Positions 51,256 to 62,585 of a DNA stretch of 64,000 nucleotides are shown one piece after another. Origin of the DNA: Vanrija pseudolonga (lineage: Eukaryota; Basidiomycota; Tremellomycetes; Trichosporonales; Trichosporonaceae). The stretch lies in contig NC_085849.1 in assembly GCF_020906515.1 (NCBI RefSeq), forward strand, positions 1,798,001 through 1,862,000. Reading direction: 5' to 3'. Position 1 is the first letter of the stretch, and every line of letters starts with the position of its first letter. The notes beneath the pieces are model-generated. The model did not search any database and had not been told where the DNA came from. It was given only the letters and a program-made list of their open reading frames with translations. Both the position numbers and the translations under genes were made by a program.

Positions 51256-53105
51256 TTACAGCCTCTGGTCCTTGGGCATGGCGCGCATGGCCTGGCGGAC
51301 ACCGAGGTCACCGAGGACCTCCTCGGCACCACCGAGAATGGCGTCGAACTTCTGGGTGCGCTGGTGCTGCTCGATGAACTTGCCCATGCCAGTCTTGGTG
51401 ATACCACGGCCACCAAAGATCTGGACAGCCTCGTCGGCGATCTCGCCCGAAACACGCGTGCAGAGCATCTTGAGGAAGGCAATCTGACCGGCGAGGTACT
51501 TGGACTGCTCCTTGTACGACATCTGGCAGAGCTGGTAGGTGACGCTCTCGAGCCAGGCCTGGAGCGACTCGACCTTGGCAAGCATGAAGGCGAGCTTCTG
51601 GCGGATGACGGGCTGGGCAAGGAGGGGCTTGCCAAAGACCTGGCGCTGGGCAGCCCACTTCATGCACTCCTCGACAATGAAGCGCGAGCCACGGGCAGAG
51701 CCACAGCACATGACCCAACGCTCGTGGTTGAAGTTGGAGAGGATGACAAGGAGACCACCGTCCTCGGGGCCGAGCATGTTCTCGGAGGGGACCTTGACGT
51801 TGTCAAAGGTGATGTAGGCGGTACCGGCAGCGGCCGAGTACGACGTCTTGATGGGCTTGGTCTCGACACCCTCGCCGCGGGGGACGAGGAAGACGGTGAG
51901 GCCACCCTCGGTGCGGCAGCCGACGGTGAAGTAGTCCGAGTGCATACCACCCGTGATCCACTTCTTGGTGCCATTGATGGTCCAGTACGAGCCGTCTTCC
52001 GACTTGGTGGCAGTGCAACGGAGGCCCTGGACGTCCGAGCCGGCAAACGCCTCCGAGATGGCGAGCGAGATGACCTTGTCGGCGTTGAAGACCTCGGTGA
52101 GGACCTTGGTGCGGAGGGGCTCCTTGGCAAAGTTGAGGACGGGGGGCAGACCAATGACCATGCCACCGTTGAGACCGTCGGCGTAACCACGAGCGCCACC
52201 ACGAACCATCTCCTGGGTGATGATCAACTCGTGGAAGTAGTCAAACTCCTCGCCCTTGACGATGCCGCCCATGAGCTTGTGGCCGTGGAGGTGCTTGCCG
52301 GGGCCGAGACGCATGCGGTTGATGCCAGTCTCCTCGCCCATCGACTTGAGGACCTCGGCCGAGGCGCGCTTGCCGCTCTCCTCGCACGCCTGGGCGTCGG
52401 GGTAGACAACCTCGTCGACGTACTTGCGCATGGCCTTCTGGAGGGCGCGGTGCGACTCCTTGTAGTAGGGGCTCTTGAAGGGGGGCGTGAGCCACGTGGG
52501 CTCGCCGTAGGGCACGCGCGAGAGCTCGCCAGCGACGAAGGGCTTGACCTTGGGCGTCTCGCCCTCAATCACACCGATACGGAGACGCTGGTACTGGGGC
52601 TTCTCGAGGACCTCCTGACGGTGGAGGCCGTAGAAGACGCTGGTGGCGTCCTGGCCGGCTGGGAATGTTAGCGGGTGGTCTCATGCCCAAAGCCGAAGGT
52701 TCGAGATCGACGCAGGAAGGCACGGCATGTGTGTGTGTGTGTAGCGTAGCGTACACAAAGGCGGCGCAACGCGGTGCCTCCAAGCCCACCATGCCCAGGC
52801 GTCACATCACACTCGGCGTGTGATGCGATGCCACATGCGTCCCCGTCCCCGTCCCCGTCCACCCTCCCGCCGCTCGCCACTCACCGACATCGGCATCGTA
52901 GAGGACACCTTCACCACCAGGGTGGAGACGAGCAAACTTGCTGAGGTCGTAGACGATCGAGTCGATGACGATCCAGAGGTCGCCCTTCTTGTTGTGCTGG
53001 GATGGTTAGCGCGCGTGTGCGTGGGCAAGGCGGTAATGCGCCGCGTCCCACACTCACCTTCTCGACCTCCTCGCGGGTGATAGACTTGAGGTTTGCGGTG
53101 GACAT
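51256..53105 (-). CDS. Cytochrome b5-acyl-CoA dehydrogenase fusion protein
   Basis: Three exons (53058-53105, 52885-52996, 51256-52658) give 520 aa. Residues 1-90 are a cytochrome b5 domain: ITREEVEKHNKKGDLWIVID, heme ligand in LHPGG and the second histidine in FYGLHR. After a linker, residues about 110-520 are an acyl-CoA dehydrogenase: GYADGLNGGMVIGLPP, ISEAFAGSDVQG, NGTKKWITGG, the FAD-binding AAQRQVFGKPL, and QIFGGRGITKTGMGKFIEQHQR near the C-terminus. The fold uses FAD to oxidise acyl-CoA-like substrates; a fused b5 could accept the electrons, which is inference. I see no mitochondrial presequence or C-terminal peroxisomal tripeptide (ends KDQRL). The substrate is unknown. The catalytic Glu of classical dehydrogenases could not be placed with certainty. 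Confidence 0.9.
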
Positions 53106-54019
53106 TGTGTGTTTTATGTGTATATCTGCCTGGTGGTGCTTGTGCTATGGGTATTGACCAACGTGTACTGTACTGCTGCTTCTAGTGTGCAGAAGAGGAG
53201 AGTGCTATGTTGTCAACGTGGAGGATTGAAAAAGTGTGAGAGAGAGACACCGGGGAGGGCGAGCGAGGCAAGAGAGCGTAGATAGCTAGGCTTAGTTTTC
53301 TGAGAATAATAGTAGGTTGCCGGTTAACAAGGCTGACACTTGGCCGGCGACGCGTCCAGGCCAGCCAGTAAGGTGGCGCGTATTGCTGGCTGCTGGCGGG
53401 CAGGCAAGGCTACAATACAAGCACAGTGCCCGCGCGCCCACCGTGGAGCCACCAGCCAACTCGCCCAAACTATCAACAAAGGTGCGTAGCCGGCATACCG
53501 CCAGCAGCATGTGTCCAAAGAAGGCCGCCGCTAGTCTGATGCCTGCGGCGGCCGCCCAGTCAGCTGCCTGCCAGACGTCATACCCTTACGAGCAGAGGGT
53601 GGCAACTGCTCTCCGCGTTTACCGGCAGACTCGCTCCCACCCCGCCCCCGCCACCCCCTGGCTGCCTGGGTTCCCCGCCACGCACGCACTACACTGGCAA
53701 ATAGATTTCGTCCCATTTGCAGGGAGGGAGGGCATGGCATGGCAACTCACCGGCTAACCGTTGCATCCTACGATGCACGCTGCACCACCACCTCATACCC
53801 GACCAGGTGACCGAACGCGTCGCGCAACCGATCGTGGACCGCGAGTGGGCTAGTGCACCCTACACTTGCCAAGAGTGACTGACTGGCAGCCGGCAGCAAC
53901 AGCAGCAACATGTATACTTACATCTCGGTGAGAGACTCTACAGACAAATACACCCAAACAATTGTCGAGTAAAAATAAAAAAGCTCTATAAACTACTATT
54001 ATGCCAGCCAACACACGCG
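53106..54019. other. Upstream region of the b5-dehydrogenase gene
   Basis: About 910 bp between two minus-strand genes. A plus-strand frame of 146 codons at 53317-53757 has no protein character and is not called. An AT-rich patch near 53965-54000, close to the stop of the next gene, fits a 3'-end or polyadenylation region. Confidence 0.4.
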
Positions 54020-55790
54020 TCAGAACGTTGGCAGCCACTCGTCACGTCGTCTTGTTCGACGATCCAGCTCGTGGACCTCGTCAGAGTCCCCACCCAGGCG
54101 CGTAACAAGACGCGCGCGGTAGTACCGTGCGAGCGAGGGGCACGTGTCCAGAGCCTCGTGCAGGTTGTGAAGGAGCGTCTGTTTCAACGGGTGGCTGTTG
54201 GCTATAATAACCGGTCAGTGAAAAGAACAAGGGACGACTCGGCAGCTGCTGCCTCTGCTCACATGACGGATCGGGCTCCTCAATGGTCGGCTCGAGGCTC
54301 AGCTTGACATAGCTGCCAGCAACAATGGTGATGAGAATCGCGCGCCAAGTGCGGACGGCGCAAGCGAGGAATGGCGGAGCGCAGAGGAGGACAAAGTTCA
54401 GGGCGTTGCCAAGACTGACAAAGGGTGGTGGGTCTGGAAATGTCAGCGCAGAGCCCATCACCATCACACTATCACACGCACCAGCATACACGCCCTCGGC
54501 CTCGCTGAGGTAGTGGTTTAGCCCCTTGACCACGGCCAGCGCTCGGTCCGCCTGCGACGCCGACCAGCCTCCGCGGTCCAGAGGCAGGTCGGCCAGGCCG
54601 AGGATATACGCCTCCATCAGGCGGAGCAGAGACAGGGGCAGGTTGGCAGGGTACGGTGCGCCGAGGTTGGACTTTTTGGTGGCGGGCGTAGCTGGCGCGC
54701 TCCCCGATGGCGTGGTCTGGCCCGCGGCGGTGCCCTCGTCGGCGTCGTCCTTTGCCGACGCGCCGCCATTGCCGTTCCCTGCATCCTCCCAGTCCTCGTC
54801 GGTGTGCCCGTTGGCGAGCTTGCCCTCTGGCTGCTGCTGTGCGGGCGCCGAGGACGACGACGACGACGACGCAGCATTCTTGGAAGGAGGCGATCCTGAT
54901 CCTGAAGGGCCTGCATGCGCCGCTGCGAATCGCACGCGCGCTTCTGTCCGCTTCAGGCTGGAGAGGTAGCCCGGTGGGAGGAGGTCGATGAGCGGGGCAT
55001 GCGGCAGTGCCCTTGTACCGAGCAGGTGATGGAGCAGCGCGATGGGGAACGACGTGATCACCGCCAGCAGCTCGTCTGAGCGCGTCTCAGCGAGGTCGAC
55101 TGTCAACCCCGTGTTGATGCGGCGTGGAGAGGCAGGGAGGTTGATCTCTGACCCGTGGAGGTCGGGGCTCAGCTGCGCCTTGGGGCTCGATGACGGCGTC
55201 TCGGAGCGGGGCGACGACGTTGTGGGCGTCGCTGTGAGTACGTTGGCGGATGTGCGCGCTGCGGCGACCGAGATCTGCGTGGAGCGTTAGCAGGGCGTAG
55301 CGGGGTATGGCGTAGACACCGCCCGGCATCACTGGCCGAGGTCGGTTTACCCACCATCCGGAGCCCGTCCTGCACGGTGGCCTGCACGCCCGGCCATACG
55401 CGGTACTTTGCGCGTCTCCGCGACGCCGACGGGCGCTCATCGAGCGCCTTGAAGATGACCACTGGCGGCGACGTCAGGTATGTGTGAACGCGGGAACGGG
55501 CCGCTACCTACGTAGGAGTGAGAGGCCGAACACGGACGTTGCCCATATGCGGATCGTCTGCTCGAGATGCAGCCATGCGATGCCGAGCACGACGACGACG
55601 GAGTAGAGCGCGAGGAGCGCGAGCTGGACGATACGCACACGCGTGCTGCGCGTAAGTGTGCGATTCTTGTGCATGGCGACGCGTCGCGCGCGCGCGCACG
55701 TAGCATGTGGGGTACTCACTGAATACTGCTACTCTGGCGCTCGGGCACCTCACGCGCTGGAGCACGTGCCGATCGTCGATGCCTTGGCAT
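54020..55790 (-). CDS. Orphan multi-exon membrane protein, 485 aa
   Basis: Six exons (55720-55790, 55512-55645, 55355-55461, 54482-55274, 54263-54433, 54020-54201) join in frame to 485 aa. I do not recognise the family. An Arg-rich N-terminus (MPRHRRSARAPAREV) leads to one or two hydrophobic helices (IVQLALLALYSVVVVLGIAWL, then FGLSLLL). A middle part contains SFPIALLHHLLGT and a long Ser/Ala/Gly-rich acidic linker (about residues 205-285). A second hydrophobic block follows: NALNFVLLCAPPFLACAV and AILITIVAGSYVKL. The C-terminus is soluble and charged, with HNLHEALDTCPSLARYYRARL, ending RRDEWLPTF. The two hydrophobic blocks suggest a multi-pass ER or organelle protein. Splice phases are all consistent, so the gene is likely real. 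Confidence 0.7.
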
Positions 55791-56681
55791 GCGTGAGGTG
55801 GTTGCTGCTGTCGGTGTGCTAATGTCTGGTGGATGTGGTGGGGGGCGTGTGGACGAGTGGGTGGTGTTAGAATAGGGAGGGTTGGAGTGAGTGACGATTG
55901 TGGTCGTGGGATTGTTGTCGTCGTCGCCGTTCGATGATGGACTGACTAGCCAGAGTGAGTGAGAGTTTGTGGAATAATGTGATTGCAGGATCGCCACTCA
56001 TACTGCTGCTGCTGCTGTAAACGACACACTAGACAGGCACAAAAAGCGTCGTGGGCCAAATGGAATCACGTAGAGTGTTAGGCGTGCGACTAGGCGTGCA
56101 ACAGGCGACGTGCCTTGCATCCCATGATTCTGGTTATAGAAACCACCGTGCCTGGCGGTGCCAAGATGCAATTCAGAGAGAGGCAGGCATGGACGCGACG
56201 GTTTGAAGGAAGGAGCACGACGCGAGGATTGTTCAGACGGCGCGACGACGTGACGACGCGACTCAGACATCAAGGAATCTAAAGACGCGTGAAAGACGAC
56301 GTCTCAAAGCGTTGGGGATATTCGCATAGCTTCGTCTCTGGGACGGATCTGGCCTTGTCGGAGGCGGAGGCTCGCATGGCAGGCGTGCCAGGCTGCAGGC
56401 TGACGGGTAGGCTGCGCTGGTTGGGTTGGAGACCGACTCGCTCGTGACTGGCAGCCATGCTAGGTGTATTCACTAGCAACATGTTCTAGAAGTTCATCAG
56501 GCCCCCCTTTCCCTTGCCCTTTCAGTCTCGACTGCGGCGTGTGCTCCGAACAATGACATGAGACATGACACGAAGGAAGCCTTCCCCCACCTCCACTTTG
56601 ACTGCCACTTCCTTCCCCCCCTCCACCCTTCCACTCCACCACAGTTCCTGGCCATTCTCAAAAACAACAACACCACCACAA
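55791..56681. promoter_or_regulatory. Divergent promoter region
   Basis: About 890 bp between the minus-strand membrane orphan and the plus-strand METTL16-like gene. The last 80 bp before the plus gene are C/A-rich, as in a fungal leader. No gene is apparent. Confidence 0.4.
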
Positions 56682-58290
56682 ATGCACCCCGCAAACCCAT
56701 ACAACAAGAGACGGCCAGACTTTGCCCTCCTAGCCTCCAAGCACCCAGCCCTGGCACCATAGTAAGCCCTTGCCCTGCTCCGCGCTCACACACCCAGCGT
56801 CACGACCACGGACCATGGCTCCTCGATTGACTTTAGCGACGCCGCCGCGCTGCGCGCTCTGACCTCTGCGCTGCTCAAGGAGGATTTCGGGCTCGACGTC
56901 AGCCTGCGCGATGACCGCCTGTGTCCAACGCTTGCGAACCGGTGGGTAGACGCTCCTCGTCGCGGCTGACCCACCAGATTAGACTACCTCCTCACCGCCC
57001 TCGACTTCGTCGCTGGCGCCGAAGGCCCTCTCCGCGTGCTCGATATCGGAACGGGCCATGTGGCCATCTACCTCCTCCTCCTGCGCCATCTCCGCCCTGA
57101 GGCACAGAGTGTGGGCTCAGAGCTCGATGACGTGTCACGAGAACATGCCGCAACAGTGCTCGCTGTGAACGATATCCCCGAGACCGCGATCCGCCTCGTG
57201 CCCGAAGCCAAGGGCAACACGCTCCTCGGGTGGCTCGACGACGACCGGCTAGGCGTCGACAGCTGGTCGCTGACGATCTGTAACCCGCCTTTCTTTGGCT
57301 CCGAGGCGGAGGCTGCCGAAGCGCGCGCGCTTAAAGCTGGCGCGCCGCCGGCTGGCAAGACGGCCGCACACAACGAAGAAATCACGCGCGGCGGCGAGGA
57401 GCTGTTCGTCGCGCAGATGGTGGATGAGAGTGTGAAGTTCGGCACACGGTGCAGGTGGTACACCTCCCTGATCGGCCGATACGCGTCCCTCGAGCCCCTC
57501 GTCGCGGCGGTGCGCAAAGTGACGGACAACTACGCCGTGCTGGTGCTGCGGCAGGCCAAGACGGCGCGCTGGGTGCTCGCGTGGTCGTTTGGCGCAGACC
57601 GCGTGTCGGACGTGAGTAGGTTTACTCCCACAGGAACCTAACACCCCGCAGCGCGTAACCCGCCCCGAGACGGTGATCCCCGGCACGTCGTTTGCGCGTC
57701 TCCTCCCCCTGCCGAACGCGTTCGTCTTCCAGCCAGCAGAGGCACAGACCCTGCAGGCCTTGCGCGCGGCGATCATGCCCGTGCTCGTGTCGGTTGGGCT
57801 GGCTACGGGCGACGAGGAGGCGGTGGAGCTCGCGCCGGTTACGCAGAGCTGGTCGAGGGCAGCGAGGCGCGCGGCGCAGCGCGAAGCGGCGAGCACTGGC
57901 GCCGAGGGCGACGCCGGGGCCGAGGCGGGTAGCAACGCCCAGCCAGGGCACGGCCCCGCGCCGCCCGAGCCCTTGTTCCGTGCGCGGCTGACGTTTGAGC
58001 ACCCGTCCGCTGGGGGCGAGGGTGAGGGCCAGACTGGGGCGGCACTGAGGATAGACTGGACGTGGGGGCGCGACCGCACCACTGTCGACGCGCTGTTCAA
58101 GTTTCTCGTGTCGAAGAGCGGGCTGGCGGGCGGCGGCGCTGGGGTCAGTAAGCGCGGTGCTGACGGCCCTGCTGGCGAACGGGAGGGCGGCGCGCATGCC
58201 GAGCACCACGCCAAACGCGGACGAGGTCGAGATCGAGGATTTGGACGAGGAGGCGGAGGTCGAGGCCGAGGACGTAGCTGGCAACAATAA
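56682..58290 (+). CDS. METTL16-like RNA N6-adenosine methyltransferase
   Basis: Four exons (56682-56761, 56798-56941, 56978-57611, 57652-58290) give 498 aa. The N-terminus MHPANPYNKRRPDFALLASK closely parallels the start of human METTL16 and its relatives. It is followed by LRALTSALLKEDFGLDVSL, the SAM-binding loop VLDIGTG (about 95), the acidic SELDDVS, the catalytic motif CNPPFF (about 177) and the family block RCRWYTSLIGRYASLEPL with RWVLAWSF. METTL16 methylates adenosine in U6 snRNA and some mRNA hairpins; the same role here is inferred from family. The C-terminal half lacks obvious vertebrate-type conserved regions but ends in an Arg/Gly-rich tail (RGRGRDRGFGRGGGGRGRGR), likely RNA-binding. 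It is divergent from the membrane orphan and convergent with the G3BP-like gene. Confidence 0.9.
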
Positions 58291-58687
58291 TTATACCCTG
58301 CACAAAGATACCCACTGCCACAGCCACAACACATGCACCGCGTTATGAACATGCTCACGTCTCTTTTACTACAATGCACACCTCGCTCACACCAATGCTG
58401 GAACACGATCTACCAACCACAGCCTCTACACTATGCAGACCCCTCACCTCGTCCAGCGCCACCATGTCGACTTGGTTTTTGTTTCGCTACACCGCCCTCC
58501 TCCACCTTGTCCACCACCTCTCTTCCGAGTTGGAGTCGGAGGGCGAGATCGGCCTGCAAACAAATGTCACGAGAAATTAAATACCACCGGGAAGCATGCA
58601 CGGATGGGGGGATGGGTGCCAGTTGAGGTTGACGGCCTTGCAAGATCTAAGGAGAGGGAGGGGGAGATGCAATGGCGGTTGACGTGC
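58291..58687. other. Spacer between convergent METTL16-like and G3BP-like genes
   Basis: About 400 bp with the 3' flanks of both genes. No gene or clear terminator motif is recognised. Confidence 0.4.
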
Positions 58688-60505
58688 TTACTTGGCAGCA
58701 CGGTCACCGCCAGCGTTACCGGCGCCGCCACGGCCACGGCCGCGACCGCGGCCGGCAGAGCCGCCCCGCTGGGCACCACCGGCACCCTCACCCTGACCAG
58801 CGTTGCCGCCGACACGGCCACCGCCACGGGGGGCGGCACCACCCTCGGGAGCACCACCGCGGCGTCCCTTGGGTCCACGCTCGTCCTTCTCCTTGCGGGT
58901 CTCGAAGTTGAGCTTGCCCTCGCCGTGCGAGACACCGCCCTCGCCACCCTGGTGCGTGCTGAGCGAGGCGATGATCGCCTTGCGAGCCGACTCGACCTTG
59001 GCGAACTCGACAAACGCGCAGGCCTTGCCCTTGACAATCTCCACCTTCACAACGTCACCGAAGCGCGAGGCAATGTTGCGGAGGGTGTTCTCGTCGATCG
59101 TCTCCTGGCCCTGCTGCTCCTGGGCCGACCAGTTGGGGAGCTTGACGAAGCAGTGGGCGGTGTTGACCTTGAGAGCGTTCTCGTAGAAGGGCGAGCGGCC
59201 ACCGGCGGCGGCAGGAGCAGCAGCGCCAGCGGCGGCGGCAGCAGCGGGGGCGGCCGCAGCAGGAGCAGGAGCAGCCACAGCGGGGGCGGGAGCCTCAGCC
59301 TTCTTCACAGGAGCCGCCGGGGCAGCAGCAGGAGCGGCAGCCACGTTGTTCCACGCCGGCTTGCCACCAGAAACGAGGGTCGCCCACGACTTGGGCTTGG
59401 CCGGAGCGGCAGGAGCGGCAGGGGCAGCAGCAGCAGGAGCGGCACCGTTGGCGGCTGGAGCAGCAGGCTTGGCGACGGGCTCCTCAGCGGCAGGGGCGGT
59501 CTCGGGGACGGCAGGCTCCTCGGCGACGGGCTCAGGCTCGGCGACGGCGGGCTCCTCGACAGGCGCGGGAGTAGGCTCAGGCTCGGCCTCCTTGACGGCC
59601 TCGACAACAGGCTCCTCGGCAACGGGCTCAGGCTCGGGGACGGCAACCTCCTCCTCGACAGTGTCCTGGGTGGGCTGCTCAACCTCGGCGGCGACGGGGA
59701 CAGCGGGGGCCTGCTGGGCGTGGACGGCCTCGGCCTGGACAGCGGGGGCGGTGGTCACAACAGGGGCCTCCTCGACCTCGGGCTCCTCCTCGTCGGTGTC
59801 CTCCTTGAGGTAGCGGAAGATGTCGTTGAGGACAAAGTAGCCGTTGGGCTGCTCGGCAAGGAAGAAGGTCTGGGCAAACTTGCGCCACGGCTTGTTGGCG
59901 TTGGACATTTCACCCAGGACCTGGATGAGAATGCCACCGCCAGCCGACGACTGCGAGTCGATCGAGTTGATGTAGACCTTGCATTGGTCAAAGCCGAGGT
60001 TGACGATACGCTCGTGGATCTCCTGCGCAAGGGGCGTCAGAACTCTTGTGCTCGAACAAGGTTGCGGTAGTTTCTCCGGTGGAGCGGGAACAAGGCACGT
60101 GAGAGGCCAAGCCGGAACAGTCACTCACCTGCTGGCCAAGGGCAGGAGTCGTGTCCTCACCCTCCTCGCCGTGAACAAAGGTCGAACGCTTGTTGTAGAA
60201 GCAGTGCAGACGGTGGGGCTGCTTGTTCACAAAGTTGCTGTCGTCGTGTCAGCACACGATCACTTCCATCATCAAAATGGCGCAAGATTATTTGCTCGCC
60301 GCGCCCGCCGGTCGAGGTCTGTGCGCCTTGCAGACTTCGATCTTCCCTCATCATGGCCGCCCCACACGACTTACTAGTACTGGGGAACAAACTGCCATCC
60401 AACGTCGCTGGGCTGGATTTTAGACGTGGCCTGAGGGGCAACGACAACATTGGCAGAGTCGGTGGAGGTGGGGTGGCCGTTGGCCTGGGGGGCGGCGGAC
60501 GACAT
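58688..60505 (-). CDS. G3BP/BRE5-like NTF2-domain RNA-binding protein
   Basis: Three exons (60375-60505, 60129-60237, 58688-60022) give 524 aa. The N-terminus (about 30-160) is an NTF2-like domain: VGWQFVPQYYNFVNKQPHRLHCFYNKRS, then GQQEIHERIVNLGFDQCKV and QTFFLAEQPNGYFVLNDIFRYL. A long Glu/Pro/Val/Ala-rich linker with repeated EPVAEEP-type units follows (about 165-300). An RRM lies at about 355-430 (CFVKLPNWSA, KVEIVKGKACAFVEF), and an RGG tail ends in GRGRGRGRGG. This is the architecture of G3BP, a stress-granule RNA-binding protein, and of yeast Bre5, a deubiquitinase cofactor. The linker has two poly-Ala/Pro tracts. The start ATG gives MSSAAPQANGHPTS. Confidence 0.93.
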
Positions 60506-61313
60506 GCTAGACTTGGGCAAGGTCAGCGAAAGCACTGCAGGGGTAATGGTATGTCGTGTCCAGCTCGACTCTGCTGTCCGGGTTGAATCGTTCTGATGCT
60601 TACAGTGGGGTGGAACAAGATAGAAAATGTTGGTCGACTTTGGCTTTCGGTGTCTACCGACGCGGGTTGGTTGCAGCGATAACGTGTGGTTTTTGAGAGC
60701 GAGCCGGGAGGAACGATGCAGTCAAACGGAGATGCTAGTGTTGCCCTTGTGGTGAAGGGCTATGCCTTGCTCTAAGTAGAGAGTAAGGTGTTTGGGGGGT
60801 GGGTGTTGAGGTGATGAAGAGAGGTTGTGTGTGGGGGGGGTAGTGGTTGAACGACGAGGGTAAAGAGTAAGCCGTAGTAAGTAGCAGCAGCAGTCACGGC
60901 GCGGAGCGAGCGAGCAGCCAGCGAGCGCGACGTGAGCCATCCGCCCGCCAGGACAGTGACCGCCGTCATGACCTCCACCGCAGCCACCACCCCAGCGGCG
61001 TTTTGAAATTGTGGCACCGTCACCGAGCCACGCGTCGTTCGTCATAACCTGCACCTTGCTGGGCGGCTGGCTGATGCGTTGATGGAGGCCTTCCTTGCAC
61101 TCGTCGTCGCATTCATCACTTTGTTTGTTCACCACAATAGATTGCCCAAACTCGGGCTACCTCTACAGCACCGAGAGATCAAGCGCTAGAGTTCACTCGA
61201 CACGGTTATCCGCACCGCAACAGCTGCAAGGTTTAATCCACGCCAACGGCAACCTCCTGCAACCCCCCTCTCTCCTCCACCTTCCCTCACCTTCTCTCCT
61301 ACCACCACCAACC
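60506..61313. promoter_or_regulatory. Divergent promoter region between G3BP-like gene and RPN12
   Basis: About 810 bp. It contains a short G tract near 60832. The last 110 bp before the RPN12 start codon are strongly C/T-rich, a typical leader. No PACE-like proteasome element (GGTGGCAAA) was noticed. No gene is apparent. Confidence 0.4.
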
Positions 61314-62322
61314 ATGTCCCTCGACTTGCAGCGATCAGTCGCCGACCTGCAGAAGCGCTTTGACGCTGGCGCCAAGGACGAGGTCGCAAAGCAGGCTTCA
61401 CAGCTCAAGGTGGGTTGCACGGCCAATCACTTGTCAATGGTGACTAACACAATCACCAGGTCCAGCTCGTCCGCTCTGGCCTCTACTTTGCCCCTCCCGA
61501 CGCTGATGCCAAGGACCTGCTTGCGGCCCGTAAGTTGGCTGCTCCCTGTCGAGTCATCGCCCAGCCCGCTCACACACCCAGGTACCATTCTCGAGATCGC
61601 GACCTTCAACGCCTTGCGACAGAGCAACCTGACCGCCTACACGCAGTACAACGCTGCCCTCCAGGCATTCTACGTCAACCTTGCGCGTGTTCTCCCCGCG
61701 TCGCCCAACCGCCCCATCATTATCGGCCTACAGCTCCTCGCAATGCTGAGTGAGGGCAAGTACTCGCAGTTCCACATGACGCTTGAGGCCCTCCCCGTTA
61801 GCGAGCTCGGCGACGTGTTTGTCCGCTGGCCTGTCGACCTGGAGCGCTGGATGATGGAGGGCGCGTACAACAAGATCTACCGTGCCCGCGAACGCGTCCC
61901 CCGTGAGGAGTACGCCGTGCTCCTCGACCGCCTGATGGGCACCATCCGCGAGCAGATTGCTCTCACCATCGAGACGTCGTACCCCTCCCTGCCTCTGCAG
62001 AACGCGGCGGCTCTCCTCTTCTTCAAGAGCGGAGAGACTGCGCAGCTCGTCAAGTTTGCTACAGAGGTGAGTAAAGCTGAATTAGTGGGCTTTACAGCTG
62101 CTGACACCACAGCGCGGATGGGACCTCGAGCCATCTACCCAGACCTTCACCTTCCCCAAGTCGCCCATTCCCGACATTGCCCTCGCTGCCGTTGCCGCCC
62201 ACGACTCGTCGCGTATCGCGCTCGACATTGCGGGTGGAAAGGGTATCAAGCGCGGCGGTCCCATGCAGGCCATGATCAAGCCAGCGCTTGACCTCGCCCA
62301 CCAGCTCGAGGCCATTGTGTAA
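61314..62322 (+). CDS. RPN12: RPN12, 26S proteasome regulatory lid subunit
   Basis: Four exons (61314-61409, 61460-61529, 61582-62066, 62113-62322) give 286 aa. RPN12/PSMD8 is a lid subunit of the 19S regulatory particle, and its incorporation completes lid assembly. The helical-repeat part includes LEIATFNALRQSNLTAYTQYN and IIIGLQLLAMLSEGKYSQFHMTLE. The PCI-like domain includes VRWPVDLERWMMEGAYNKIYRARE, YAVLLDRLMGTIREQIALTIE and YPSLPLQNAAALLFF. The C-terminus (LAHQLEAIV) resembles the conserved tail of the family. The exon 2/3 junction splits an Arg codon. Length is normal for RPN12. Confidence 0.93.
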
Positions 62323-62585
62323 TTAGACTTGGGGACAAGTAGGTCGGCAGCAGTTGCATATGCATGTATACGTATTATCACGAGTGTTGTGTGGTGCGAG
62401 AGTGTGGTTGGGCATGGTGAAGATGTGGGTCGAGTTGGGAGGTGCACACGACTTGGCTTGCTGGCTGCTGGCTGCTGCCAAGCACGGAAGGGCGCCGCGC
62501 TTCTCCACCAGGTGAGGTCATCTCAACCTCCACTTTCGCATCCACCCTCCATACCACCTCGCGTCTCGTCTCACACTTCCCAACC

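Noticed and set aside
51364-52671. A 435-codon plus-strand open frame opposite the acyl-CoA dehydrogenase
   Set aside because: Antisense shadow with composition unlike a folded protein.
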